Assembly (NCBI RefSeq): GCF_030814715.1 | Contig: NZ_JAUSVO010000005.1 | Coordinates: 248,001-312,000, forward strand | Length of the DNA: 64,000 bases | From: Kaistia dalseonensis | GTDB lineage: Bacteria; Pseudomonadota; Alphaproteobacteria; Rhizobiales; Kaistiaceae | Reading direction: 5' to 3' | Shown: positions 8,674 to 16,807 of the stretch, piece after piece | Numbering within the stretch: the first letter of the stretch is position 1 | Layout: every line of letters begins with the position of its first letter | Translations under genes and position numbers: made by a program | The notes under the pieces: generated by a model | Database searches by the model: none | The model's input: only the letters and a program-made list of their open reading frames with translations | What the model was told of the DNA's origin: nothing

Positions 8674-9066
8674 CTACGCCTTGTTCGCTGAATTGCCCGA
8701 GATCATGGTACGCACCCGATCGCCGAGATCGTCCATGTCGAAGGGCTTCCCGACGACATCCATGCCTTCGCCCAGCACGGGCATGCCCATGCCGGCGGAG
8801 GCGTAGCCGGTCGCGAACAAGATCTTGAGCGAAGGTCGAAGCTTGCGCGCTTCCTGGGCGAGCGCGTGGCCGTCCATGCCGGGAAGGCCGATATCGGTCA
8901 GAAGCAGGTGGATCGGATCCGAACTGGCAATGACCGGCAGCGCCGCCGCCGCGTCGCGTGCCTCGATCGTCGTGTAGCCGAGCTCGTTCAGATAATCGAC
9001 GACAAGCATCCGCACCATCGGTTCGTCTTCGACGACCAGAATCGACTCATTGGCCGCACCTCCCAT
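8674..9066 (-). CDS. Orphan single-domain response regulator (CheY-like receiver)
   Basis: 130 residues forming one receiver domain and nothing else. Acidic pocket VVEDEP near 9-14, phospho-acceptor aspartate in LLTDIGLPGMDG near 55, the switch threonine in FATGYA near 85 and the lysine in GKPF near 107 are all present. I chose the ATG at 9066 (MGGAANES), with AAGGA upstream, over an upstream TTG. No histidine kinase or output domain lies nearby, so it acts with partners coded elsewhere. A possible EcfG-type promoter lies at 9164-9188, which would place it in a stress-signalling network. Confidence 0.88.
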   Translation of the reverse strand: MGGAANESILVVEDEPMVRMLVVDYLNELGYTTIEARDAAAALPVIASSDPIHLLLTDIGLPGMDGHALAQEARKLRPSLKILFATGYASAGMGMPVLGEGMDVVGKPFDMDDLGDRVRTMISGNSANKA

Positions 9067-9163
9067 ATCGGGCTCGTCCTTCAGGCAAACGGATTGGTTC
9101 AAAAGAGACGGCCGGGCGGCCGACGGCGATCAATCGGGGCTTTCACCCTTCTTAACGGAAGAA

Positions 9164-9188
9164 AATGCCGACGGCGAAATCCAGTTCC
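9164..9188 (-). promoter_or_regulatory. Candidate EcfG-type promoter for the response regulator
   Basis: On the minus strand GGAAC (9188-9184) is followed after 16 nt by CATT (9167-9164), about 98 bp upstream of the start. The alphaproteobacterial general stress sigma factor EcfG prefers GGAAC-N16/17-CGTT, so the -10 has one mismatch. Such near matches occur by chance. Confidence 0.35.
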
Positions 9189-9212
9189 ACGCATGGAAAG
9201 GTTTTTTGTCGA

Positions 9213-10019
9213 TCAGGCAGACCGATGATCTGCCAACCATTTCGCCGCCAGGGCCGATGGCGTCAGGACGGGGGGAAGGCCCAGGAAGCGCGCCAACTCG
9301 ACCGGGTCCGGCACTTCGACGCCGGCCTTGCGGGTGAGCTCGTCGCTAGTGAAGAAATCGAGCGTCGGCAGGTCGGCCGCGATGCGGCCTTGCGCCAAGG
9401 CGAGAACGCGGCTCGCCCGGCGGGCGACGAAATCCATGTCGTGACAGACGAGGATGACGCAGGTGCCGGCCTCGGCCTCTTCCGCGACGATCGCCTCCAG
9501 CCGCGCCATGGCATTGGCGTCGAGGCCGCGCTGCGGCTCGTCGAGCAGCAGCACGGGCGGCTTCATGGCGAGCACGGAGCCGAGCGCGACGAGACGGCGC
9601 GCCGCCGCATCGAGGTCGAGCGGATGGAGCTGCGCCGCATCGGCAAGCCCGATGCGGCCGAGCACCTCGGCAATGCGTGCCTCGAGCGCCGCGCCGGTCA
9701 GGCCCTGCTGGCGCGGGCCGAAGGCGATCTCATCATGCACCTTGGCATTGAAGATCTGCTGCTCCGGCGCCTGGAAGACCGTGCCGATATGATGCGCGAG
9801 GACGTGAACCGGCGTGTCGGCCGTGTTCAGCCCGTCGACGGTGACCGTGCCCGATGCGGGCTGGCGGAGGCCGTTCAGCAGGCGGAGCAGCGTGCTCTTG
9901 CCGGCGCCGTTGCGCCCGACAATGGCGAGGACTTCGCCACGCCGCACGGAAAAGGCGATGTCGCTCAGCACCGGATTGCCGCCCGGATAGGCGAAGTCGA
10001 CGGATGCGACGTCAAGCAC
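9213..10019 (-). CDS. ECF transporter ATPase A' with degenerate signature motif
   Basis: 268 residues, one of two ATPases energising the ECF transporter. Walker A GRNGAGKS is at 35-42, the Q-loop at 83, Walker B VLLLDE at 156-161, D-loop GLD near 166 and the switch histidine at 193 (CHDMD). The LSGGQ signature is missing: the corresponding stretch reads LDLDAAARR at about 134-142. The GTG start at 10019 has AGGGAGG upstream and overlaps the preceding ATPase gene by 8 bp. In the dimer the broken signature would face the Walker A of the partner ATPase, which is itself degenerate; see the findings. Confidence 0.9.
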   Translation of the reverse strand: MLDVASVDFAYPGGNPVLSDIAFSVRRGEVLAIVGRNGAGKSTLLRLLNGLRQPASGTVTVDGLNTADTPVHVLAHHIGTVFQAPEQQIFNAKVHDEIAFGPRQQGLTGAALEARIAEVLGRIGLADAAQLHPLDLDAAARRLVALGSVLAMKPPVLLLDEPQRGLDANAMARLEAIVAEEAEAGTCVILVCHDMDFVARRASRVLALAQGRIAADLPTLDFFTSDELTRKAGVEVPDPVELARFLGLPPVLTPSALAAKWLADHRSA

Positions 10020-10860
10020 GGGCAGCCTCCCTGAAGGATTGCTCGGCCACGGCGAGCGTCAACGGCAGAGCGAGGCCCTCGGGCCAGCGGCCGGCTTCGC
10101 GAATTTCGAAGGCCGCCCGCGCCACGGCGGTCATGCCCAACGTCTCGATGCAGCGCGGATGGGCCAGGACCGTTTCGGGCGTACCGTCGACGACGATCCG
10201 GCCCTCGTCGAGCAGCATGAAGCGGCGGGCCAGGCCGAGCGACGGCCGGAGCGCGACTTCGAACACGATCACCGTCAGGCCGGCCGGCAGCGCATCGAGC
10301 TGCGCGATGAAATCATCGCGCGATTCCGGATCGAGATTGGAGGTCGGCTCGTCGAGGATCAGCACGCGCGGCTGCATGGCGAGCGCCGCGGCGATCGAGA
10401 GGCGCTGCTGTTCGCCGCCGGAGAGCGTGAACGGGTCGCGCTTGGCGAGGTGCTTCAAATTGCAGACGGCGAGCGCCTGCTCGACGCGGGCGCGCACCTC
10501 GCCCTCGGGCAGGGCCAGATTGCAGGGGCCGAAGGCGATTTCCTCATAGACGGTGAAGGCGCAGCCGGTAAGCTGCTGCGAGGGCACCTGACCCACGAAC
10601 TGCACGGCGGCGGCGCGTTCGGCCGCCGACCATTGCGGCCAGGGCTTGCCATCCATCGAGACATGGCCCCGCTCGGCCACCAGCCCGCCATCGGGATAGA
10701 GGCCGGCCAGCCAGCGGGCGAGCGTCGTCTTGCCAGCGGCGTTCGGCGCGAGGATCGCGACACGCTCGCCCTGCTCGAAGGCGACGGACAAGCCATCGAG
10801 AACCGGCGCCTTGGCCTGCGGATAACGAAAGAAGAGATCTTCGACCTTGATCAGCGCCAC
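10012..10860 (-). CDS. ECF transporter ATPase A with degenerate P-loop and switch histidine
   Basis: 282 residues. The signature LSGGE is intact at 146-150 and Walker B VLILDE at 166-171. However, Walker A reads APNAAGKT at 38-45 (first glycine replaced by alanine), and the switch histidine expected near 202 is valine in the segment TVIVFEVAL. A C-terminal extension of about 55 residues follows the ABC core. It overlaps the EcfT gene by 10 bp and the A' gene by 8 bp, so all are translationally coupled. It pairs with A' to drive the T and S components. Confidence 0.9.
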   Translation of the reverse strand: MALIKVEDLFFRYPQAKAPVLDGLSVAFEQGERVAILAPNAAGKTTLARWLAGLYPDGGLVAERGHVSMDGKPWPQWSAAERAAAVQFVGQVPSQQLTGCAFTVYEEIAFGPCNLALPEGEVRARVEQALAVCNLKHLAKRDPFTLSGGEQQRLSIAAALAMQPRVLILDEPTSNLDPESRDDFIAQLDALPAGLTVIVFEVALRPSLGLARRFMLLDEGRIVVDGTPETVLAHPRCIETLGMTAVARAAFEIREAGRWPEGLALPLTLAVAEQSFREAARA

Positions 10861-11645
10861 AGCAGCGGAATTCCCAATTGAGCGATCGCGAGGACGATGA
10901 GGACGCGGCGGAGCCAGACCTGGAACCGGTCGTCCGGCGGCGCATCGATCACGGTGCGGTGCTTCTGCGCGCGGAAGGCACGGCTGTTCAGGATGGAGGC
11001 GCGATGGTCGAGATCCGACAGAGCGAGCGTGATCAGCGGGATCAGCAGCGCCGGCAGCGCCTTGAAGCGCGCCTTGAACGTGCTCGTCAGATCGAGGCCA
11101 CGGGCGCGCTGCGCATCGCGGATCGCCTTGGCGCGCTCGGAGAACGGCTCGATCAGGAGCAGCGGGCTCGCGATCAGATAGCTGACGCCGGGCGAGACGC
11201 CGCGCTGGTCGAGCGATTTCAGGATGTCGCCGGGATGGGTCGTGGTGACGAAGATCAGCGAGGCCGTCAGCATGGCGCCGATGCGCGTCACGACCTGCGC
11301 CGCATATTCGAGGCCCGTCGGGCTATAGGTGAGCGGCCCGACCAAGGGTATGAAATCGGGCCGGCTCACGAGAAAGCCGTGCACCACCAGCAGCGCCACG
11401 AGCAGCGGCAGCATGGTGATGACGAGGCGCTTGGTCACGCGCGGGCCGACGCCCATGGCGAAGGAGAGCGCGACGCCTGCGACGATCAGGATGGTGGTCC
11501 CGATCGTCGGCAGGACCGCTGCGGCCGAGATCATCCAGAGCATGAAGATCAGCGACGTCAGCGGATTGGCACGGTGGAGCAGGCTGTCGCCCGGCAGAAA
11601 CAGAAGGGCAGTCTGGCCGGATTGCGGCCCGCTCCTACTCGACAT
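10851..11645 (-). CDS. ecfT: ECF transporter T component (EcfT)
   Basis: 264-residue membrane protein with about five or six hydrophobic helices that links the ATPases to the substrate-binding S component. The coupling motif AQRARGLD near residue 180 and a second motif of similar type (SRAFRAQ) near 225 match the two ARG-type coupling helices of EcfT proteins. It starts 5 bp after the S gene stop. A complete set of S, T and two ATPases in one operon marks a dedicated (group I) system rather than a shared module. Confidence 0.9.
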   Translation of the reverse strand: MSSRSGPQSGQTALLFLPGDSLLHRANPLTSLIFMLWMISAAAVLPTIGTTILIVAGVALSFAMGVGPRVTKRLVITMLPLLVALLVVHGFLVSRPDFIPLVGPLTYSPTGLEYAAQVVTRIGAMLTASLIFVTTTHPGDILKSLDQRGVSPGVSYLIASPLLLIEPFSERAKAIRDAQRARGLDLTSTFKARFKALPALLIPLITLALSDLDHRASILNSRAFRAQKHRTVIDAPPDDRFQVWLRRVLIVLAIAQLGIPLLWR

Positions 11646-11650
11646 TCAGA

Positions 11651-12223
11651 TCACGCCTTCGAATAGCTGAAGAAACCGAAGCTCGACGTCAGCCGGGTCG
11701 GCAGACGGCTCGCGACGACCCACGCTATGAGGGCGGCCAAGGCCTTGTCCAGAATGTTGATGCCGAGATTGGAGAATGCAACGGACTGGATCAGCGACGT
11801 GCCGACGGCGAGCAGGTAGGCCGCAGCAAAATCCGGGCCGCCGCCAGTGACGCCGCCGAACATGTAGACGATGATCGGCACGGCGATGATCGTGCTCGGA
11901 ACGGCGATGATGGCGCCGGAAATGATCGACTGCCACCAGGACTTGAACCAGCCGGCGCGGGCGAGGAAGCCGGCGGCGATACCGATCACCAGCGCGACCG
12001 GCGCGAAGGCGGCGGCGACGGGATTGAGGATCAGGCCCCAGACGAGATTGGTGAGCAGACCGGCAATGCCGCCCGCCCACGGACCGGCGAGAATGCCGAC
12101 CAGGATGGTGCCGACGGAATCGAGATAGAGCGGCAGCTTGACGAAATGGGCGATCTGGCCGCCCACAATGTTGATCACGATCGCCGCCGCGATCAGGATC
12201 AAGGTCCTGGTGTCGAATTTCAT
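11651..12223 (-). CDS. ECF transporter S component, substrate unknown
   Basis: 190 residues, hydrophobic, with about six membrane segments. An N-terminal stretch AAIVINIVGGQIAH is followed by LPLYLDSVGTILVGILAG, a glycine-rich pattern typical of S components, which bind a vitamin-like ligand in the membrane. I cannot match it to a known specificity (thiamine, HMP, riboflavin, biotin, pantothenate and others are possible). The neighbouring NMT1/THI5-type transporter and nucleoside genes make a pyrimidine- or vitamin-like ligand reasonable, but that is inference. Confidence 0.85.
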   Translation of the reverse strand: MKFDTRTLILIAAAIVINIVGGQIAHFVKLPLYLDSVGTILVGILAGPWAGGIAGLLTNLVWGLILNPVAAAFAPVALVIGIAAGFLARAGWFKSWWQSIISGAIIAVPSTIIAVPIIVYMFGGVTGGGPDFAAAYLLAVGTSLIQSVAFSNLGINILDKALAALIAWVVASRLPTRLTSSFGFFSYSKA

Positions 12224-12279
12224 TGTCGTTCCCCGGTTTTGAAGTGCAGTAGCCCCGTGACCAGTCCCTCAGCCCGTGA

Positions 12280-12732
12280 TCAGGCCTTGGGGCGGATCAC
12301 CAGTTCGTCCCAGGTCGAGATCGGGCAATATTCCCGGCTGAAGACCATGTCGGTGAGTTCGACGAGGACGATTTCGCAGGTGGTGCGGGTGAGGCAGCCC
12401 GACAGCATGTGGCCGCCGAACATGTCGCCATTCTCATCCGAACAGGAGATGTGCACGTGGCAGCCGGTGGCCTCGACCGTGCCGATCATCGAGACGATCT
12501 CGAACAGGCCTTCGCGCAGGGCGCCGACCGGGCGCGCCGCATAGCGGATCATGGCGTGGGTCAGGCTGCCGACCACGGTGACGATGCCGGCCGCCTTGAT
12601 GTCGTTGGCGGTGACGAAGGCCTGCAGCGTGTCGAGCACGTCCTCGCCCGGCTTCAGCCGCATGGCGTAGAAGCGGCCGCCGCTCACGATGGGCTCCGGC
12701 AGGCTGGCTGCGGGGGAGGTGTTTTCCGTCAT
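12280..12732 (-). CDS. PPC (DUF296) domain protein
   Basis: 150 residues making a single plants-and-prokaryotes-conserved domain. The pattern GTVEATGCHVHISCSDENGD with GGHM at about 89-115 contains the conserved histidines and the GGH loop of the family, which forms trimers. Bacterial stand-alone PPC proteins have no settled function. It is the first gene of the ECF operon, 56 bp before the S component, and a GntR-type motif lies 28 bp upstream of its start. A GTG at 12747 is an alternative start. Confidence 0.85.
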   Translation of the reverse strand: MTENTSPAASLPEPIVSGGRFYAMRLKPGEDVLDTLQAFVTANDIKAAGIVTVVGSLTHAMIRYAARPVGALREGLFEIVSMIGTVEATGCHVHISCSDENGDMFGGHMLSGCLTRTTCEIVLVELTDMVFSREYCPISTWDELVIRPKA

Positions 12733-12760
12733 TCGAATGATGTCCACGCAAAAGCCAATT

Positions 12761-12770
12761 CTGTATGCAG
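12761..12770. promoter_or_regulatory. Candidate GntR operator, ECF operon side
   Basis: CTGTATGCAG, a near-palindrome, lies just upstream of the PPC gene. It shares TGTATGCA with motifs at 12885-12894 (reverse) and 18804-18813, all near starts that flank the GntR gene ending at 13765. GntR/FCD regulators typically bind short palindromes of this shape. Confidence 0.5.
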
Positions 12771-12884
12771 ACTATCCTACTCGTGGATAAGCCGGGTCAA
12801 GACTTGGCGTTGAGGAAATAGCGGTCGGCCATGCACTCGCTTTAGGCATGAACGGCACGTCCATTCCGCGCTAAAGTGCGGAAG

Positions 12885-12894
12885 TTGCATACAA
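12885..12894. promoter_or_regulatory. Candidate GntR operator, hydrolase side
   Basis: TTGCATACAA, whose complement is TTGTATGCAA, lies 16 bp upstream of the hydrolase start at 12911. The same ten bases recur at 55658-55667. Together with 12761-12770 it frames the divergent promoter region 12733-12910, in which I saw no TPP or other riboswitch. Confidence 0.5.
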
Positions 12895-12910
12895 ACATCC
12901 GAGTTCCGGC

Positions 12911-13753
12911 ATGTCACGAACGACCGACGCTGTTTTGGCGCCAGGATTGGAATTTTCACGTCATCCCGCCATGACGGCCGGCACCGTGCACCGCGACCGC
13001 GTGACGCTGCACTATCGCGTCGCCGGCGCGGGCGAGCCGACCCTGATGCTGATCCATGGCTGGAGCTGCAACCAGACCTTCTGGGCGCCGCAGATCGCGG
13101 CCTTTGCCGGGCAATTCCGCGTCGTGACGCTCGATCTCGCCGGCCATGGCCGCTCCGCCGCCGCGACCGACCAGCGGCCCTGGTCGATGGCCGACTTGGC
13201 CGGCGACGTCGAAGCGGTCGCCGACGCGATCGGTGCCGAGAGCGTCATGCTGGTCGGGCATTCGATGGGCGGCGCCGTCGCCGTCGAGGCGGCGATCCGG
13301 ATGGGCCCGCGCTGCCGCTTCATCCTCGGCGTCGACACCTTCGACGAGGCGGCTTTCTATGGCGCCCGGCCGCCCGACGAAATCGCCGCGCGGCGGCGCA
13401 TCTTTGAGCATGATTTCGCCGGCACGATGCGCGGCATGGTGCGCAACATCACCGGTGAAACGGCTAATGCGGCCGTGATCGACGCGATCGGCGACGGCAT
13501 GGCGTCATCCGAGCCCGCCGTGGCGCTCGCCGTGCTGGAACAATTGCTGGCCTGGGATATCGCGGCGCGCTGGCCGGCGCTGACGGTTCCCGTCGCAACG
13601 ATCAATTCCGCCATGCTCGCGCGGCGGAACGAACTGCTCGCCCTCGACCGCCTCGAGATCGGCCTCATCGAAGGCGTCGGGCATTTTCCGATGCTGGAAG
13701 ATCCGGACGCCTTCAACGCGCTCGCGCTGGAGATCCTGCGCCGCCAAGCTTAG
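12911..13753 (+). CDS. Alpha/beta hydrolase
   Basis: 280 residues with the standard fold: oxyanion segment LIHGWSC near 48, nucleophile elbow GHSMGG near 116 and catalytic histidine in GVGHFPML near 255. The first 20 residues are not conserved in the family, and an ATG at 12971 (MTAGTVHRD) is an alternative start. There is no signal peptide, so it is cytoplasmic. It is monocistronic and convergent with the GntR gene 11 bp away. Position between the ECF operon and the NMT1/THI5-type transporter suggests ester or C-C hydrolysis in the same pathway; substrate unknown. Confidence 0.87.
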   Translation: MSRTTDAVLAPGLEFSRHPAMTAGTVHRDRVTLHYRVAGAGEPTLMLIHGWSCNQTFWAPQIAAFAGQFRVVTLDLAGHGRSAAATDQRPWSMADLAGDVEAVADAIGAESVMLVGHSMGGAVAVEAAIRMGPRCRFILGVDTFDEAAFYGARPPDEIAARRRIFEHDFAGTMRGMVRNITGETANAAVIDAIGDGMASSEPAVALAVLEQLLAWDIAARWPALTVPVATINSAMLARRNELLALDRLEIGLIEGVGHFPMLEDPDAFNALALEILRRQA

Positions 13754-13764
13754 CGCGGGAGCGC

Positions 13765-14493
13765 CTATGAGGCCTGTGTCAGCGTCGGCGGCAGTGAGGC
13801 GATGAAATCGGCCATGTCGTCGCCGAGCAGGTTCACATGCTCGCTCGCCGCCTTGAAGGCGGCCTCCGCATCGGCGCGCTCGATCGCGTCGAGGATGCGC
13901 TGATGCTCGCCGATCGTCGCGGCCATGCGCCCCGGCTGGTAGGTCACGTAGCGGCGATAGGCGGCGACGCGCTTTCGCAGCGCCCGGGTCTGGCTCGCGA
14001 TGAAATGGGTGTGTGCGGCGTCATAGAGGAGTTCGTGGAACTCCGAATTGATCGCATAGAAGGCGTCTGGATCGCTCTTTGACAGCGCCTCGGTCAGGCG
14101 GGCATGGATCTCGCGAAAGGCGACCTTTTCGGCGACCGTGGCGCGCCGGGCGGCGAGCTTGGCGCAGAGCCCTTCCAGCGCCGCCATCATGTCGAACATT
14201 TCGAGCAGGATCGGGATCGAGATCGTCGCGACGGTGACGCCCTGCCGGCCCTTGACCTCGAGCAGGCCCGTCGCGATCAGCGCCTTGAGCGCCTCGCGGA
14301 CCGGCGTGCGCGACACCTTGAATCGGGCGGCGAGTTCCGCCTCGTCGAGGCGCTCGCCCGGCTCCAGCGCGCCCGAGACGATCATCTCCTCGAGCGTGCC
14401 GCGAAGCTCTTCGGAAAGCGTCGCCGCGCGGCCACGCGGGCCGTCTTCTTCATTGATCGACACGGTCGACATCGTCCGCTGCCCCTGCGCCAT
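13765..14493 (-). CDS. GntR family transcriptional regulator (FadR subfamily, FCD domain)
   Basis: About 242 residues. The N-terminal winged helix contains ERLDEAELAARFKVSRTPVREAL near 45-67; the rest is an all-helical FCD ligand-binding domain with the metal-ligand pattern EFHELLYDAAH and EHQRILDAI. The start is uncertain: ATG at 14493 is used, with ATG at 14472 (MSTVSINEED) an alternative. It is the last gene of the ABC transporter-aldolase operon and probably controls it and the flanking units through TGTATGCA-type sites at 12761, 12885 and 18804. The ligand is likely a pathway intermediate carrying a carboxylate. Confidence 0.9.
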   Translation of the reverse strand: MAQGQRTMSTVSINEEDGPRGRAATLSEELRGTLEEMIVSGALEPGERLDEAELAARFKVSRTPVREALKALIATGLLEVKGRQGVTVATISIPILLEMFDMMAALEGLCAKLAARRATVAEKVAFREIHARLTEALSKSDPDAFYAINSEFHELLYDAAHTHFIASQTRALRKRVAAYRRYVTYQPGRMAATIGEHQRILDAIERADAEAAFKAASEHVNLLGDDMADFIASLPPTLTQAS

Positions 14494-14511
14494 TTTCTTC
14501 GGTCGCAATCC

Positions 14512-15300
14512 CTAGTTCCGGTAGCTCGGATCGATGCGGTCGAGCAACCGAATAAAAGCGGGCCACTCGCGCGAGCCGGCCGCGCGGATGTCGCCATGGT
14601 GATCGTTGAACTGGCTGGCGGCCTTGGTGGTGATCTCTTCCCTCGGAAAGGCGAGTTTCGCACCGCCGGCGCCCGCGCTCTGGGCCAGGATCTGCACGCG
14701 CGCCGCCTTCTCGAAATAATAGGCGAGGATGAAGGCCTCCTGGATCGTCCGCCCGGTGGTGAGCACGCCGTGATTGCGCAGGACCAGCGTATTGTGCGGC
14801 CCGATATCGTCGATCAGGCGCTGGCGCTCGTCGGTATCGATCGCGACACCCTCATAATCATGCACGCCCATATGGCCCTGATAGCGCATGGCGAACTGGC
14901 TGATCGGCAGCAGCCCCTCCTCCAGCGCCGAGATCGCGGTCGCGGCTTCCGAATGGGTGTGGAGCACGCAGAGCGCATCCTCGCGGCCGGAATGGATGGC
15001 GCTGTGGATGACGAAGCCGGCCTGGTTCACCTCATAGTCGGACGGCTCGACCTTGTTGCCGTCGAGGTCGATCTTGACGAAGCAGGAGGCGTCGATCTCG
15101 GAAAAGAGCAGGCCGTAAGGATTGATCAGGAAGTGATGATCGGGCCCGGGCAGGCGGACGGAGATGTGGTTGTAGATCAGGTCGTCCATGCCGAAATGCG
15201 CCACGAGGCGGAAGCAGGCGGCAAGCTGGATGCGCAGCGCCGCCTCGTTCTGCGGCGCGACTTCGAGCGCCGGATCGGCATTGGCCGGGAAGGACGACAT
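14512..15300 (-). CDS. Class II aldolase/adducin family protein
   Basis: 262 residues. Zinc-ligand histidines are visible in HTHSEAATAI near 108 and RNHGVLTTG near 167, matching class II aldolases (fuculose- and ribulose-phosphate aldolase family). It could split a phosphorylated sugar or a hydroxy-acid, or act as a decarboxylase. The ATG at 15300 is preferred over that at 15306 because GGTGGAG lies 6 nt upstream. It overlaps or abuts the stop of the upstream permease and sits between transporter and regulator genes, so it belongs to the same catabolic unit. Confidence 0.87.
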   Translation of the reverse strand: MSSFPANADPALEVAPQNEAALRIQLAACFRLVAHFGMDDLIYNHISVRLPGPDHHFLINPYGLLFSEIDASCFVKIDLDGNKVEPSDYEVNQAGFVIHSAIHSGREDALCVLHTHSEAATAISALEEGLLPISQFAMRYQGHMGVHDYEGVAIDTDERQRLIDDIGPHNTLVLRNHGVLTTGRTIQEAFILAYYFEKAARVQILAQSAGAGGAKLAFPREEITTKAASQFNDHHGDIRAAGSREWPAFIRLLDRIDPSYRN

Positions 15301-15302
15301 AT

Positions 15303-16058
15303 TCATCTCCACCATACGAGTTTGCGATCGATCGCGACGAGGACGCCATAGAGGACGAGGCTGCCCAGCGAGGCGACGAAGACGGCGGCCCAGACGGTGA
15401 GATAGTCCACCTGGGCCGTCGATTGATAGATGATCTGGCCGATCCCGGCATAGGCGCCCATCATCTCGGCCACGATCACCGCAATGGTGCTCCGCGCGAG
15501 GCCGACGCGCAGGCCGGTGACGATGGACGGCATGGCGGCGGGTAGCTGCAGCCGCCACAATATGCCGAGCCGCGAAGCGCCGAAGGAGCGCATCAGGTTG
15601 ATCGCGTCGGCTTCGGGCCGCTTCAGCCCGGCGAGCGCGTTCAGGAGCACGACGAAGGAGACCGCGAGCGCGCCGATGGCGACCTTGGAGCCGATGCCGA
15701 GGCCGAACCAGATCAGCACCAGCGGCACGAAGGCGATCGAGGGCACGGAATTGATCACGATGACGAGCGGGATCAGCGCGACTTCGAGCGGTGGCGCCAG
15801 GATCATCAGGACCGCCGCGGCAAGGCCGATCAGCGTGCCGACGAAAAAGCCGAGCACGGCCTCGACGCTGGTGATCCAGAGCCCGCTGCCGAGCAGGCCG
15901 GCCTTCTCGATCGCGGTCGCCACGATCGCGCCGGGGCGCGGCAGGATATAGGTCGGCACGTCGAACAGCATCGCGCCGAGCTGCCAGAGCAGCAGCAGGC
16001 CGATCAGCGCGGCGGCGACGGGAAGCGCGGAGCGGAGAAAGCTCAATCGGGACGCCAC
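15303..16058 (-). CDS. ABC transporter permease (NitT/TauT/ThiX type) 2
   Basis: 251 residues with six predicted membrane helices. The EAA-type coupling loop is visible at about 155-180 (DAINLMRSFGASRLGILWRL with PAAMPSI). The GTG start at 16058 has AGAGGAGG 8 nt upstream and overlaps the previous permease by 16 bp; a longer upstream frame is not supported. With the permease at 16043 it forms the transmembrane dimer of an importer for a nitrogen- or sulfur-containing or pyrimidine-like compound. Confidence 0.9.
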   Translation of the reverse strand: MASRLSFLRSALPVAAALIGLLLLWQLGAMLFDVPTYILPRPGAIVATAIEKAGLLGSGLWITSVEAVLGFFVGTLIGLAAAVLMILAPPLEVALIPLVIVINSVPSIAFVPLVLIWFGLGIGSKVAIGALAVSFVVLLNALAGLKRPEADAINLMRSFGASRLGILWRLQLPAAMPSIVTGLRVGLARSTIAVIVAEMMGAYAGIGQIIYQSTAQVDYLTVWAAVFVASLGSLVLYGVLVAIDRKLVWWR

Positions 16059-16807
16059 CAGACGAACCTCCTCTCGATCAGGGCCAGGAAGCCGTAGAGA
16101 ACCGTGCCGAGCGCGCCGCAGGCGACGATCAGCACCCAGACGCGCGGAATCTGCTCGAAATAGAGCGATTGCAGCAGCATCACGCCGAGCCCGACCGTAT
16201 CGCCGAACCATTCGCCGACGATCGCGCCGGCAAGGCTCAACGAAATACCGAGCTTGAGACCGATCATGATCGAGGGCAGCGCGGTCGGCAGAGCGAGCTT
16301 CAGGAAGAGCTGCAGCCCCGAGGCGCCGAAGCTCTTCATCAATGCGATGCGCTGCGGATCGGTCGTCTCCAGCCCGCGCAGCGTGTTCACCGCCACGGGA
16401 AAGAAGGCGAGATAGAGCGCGATCACGACCTTCGCCATGATGGTATTGCCGAACCAGATCACGACGATCGCGCCGAAGGCGATGACCGGCACGGTCTGCA
16501 GCGCCACGAAGATCGGGAAGAAGGCGCGTTCGAGGAAGCGCAGATAGGCGAAGCCGACGCCGAAGGCGATGCCGAGGATCGCGCCGGCGAGAAAGCCGAG
16601 CACCGTCTCGAGCAGCGTGCGCCAGAGGCCGGCCGCGAGATCGCGCCAGACCGACATTCCATCGGCGAAGACGACCGAAATCGGCGGCAGGAAGCGCGGC
16701 TCGATCTTGAAGAGCGGCACCGCGATCCACCATGCGAGCGCCACGATCACGATGGCCGCGAAGGGATTGGCGAGGACACGTCGCAGCGCGTTCGGGCTTC
16801 CGCTCAT
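16043..16807 (-). CDS. ABC transporter permease (NitT/TauT/ThiX type) 1
   Basis: 254 residues, six hydrophobic helices, with coupling loop LMKSFGASGLQLFLKLALPT near 163-182. The start at 16807 (MSGSPNAL) overlaps the ATPase stop as ATGA; upstream in-frame codons fall in the ATPase gene. It is a paralogue of the next permease, sharing the IWFG and SFGAS segments. Two different permeases in one operon imply a heterodimeric channel, which is less common in this class than a homodimer. Confidence 0.9.
   Translation of the reverse strand: MSGSPNALRRVLANPFAAIVIVALAWWIAVPLFKIEPRFLPPISVVFADGMSVWRDLAAGLWRTLLETVLGFLAGAILGIAFGVGFAYLRFLERAFFPIFVALQTVPVIAFGAIVVIWFGNTIMAKVVIALYLAFFPVAVNTLRGLETTDPQRIALMKSFGASGLQLFLKLALPTALPSIMIGLKLGISLSLAGAIVGEWFGDTVGLGVMLLQSLYFEQIPRVWVLIVACGALGTVLYGFLALIERRFVWWRPD

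Noticed and set aside
12733-12910. TPP or other vitamin riboswitch before the ECF operon
   Set aside because: No thi-box or other known conserved core is visible; the palindromic protein-binding motifs explain the region better.
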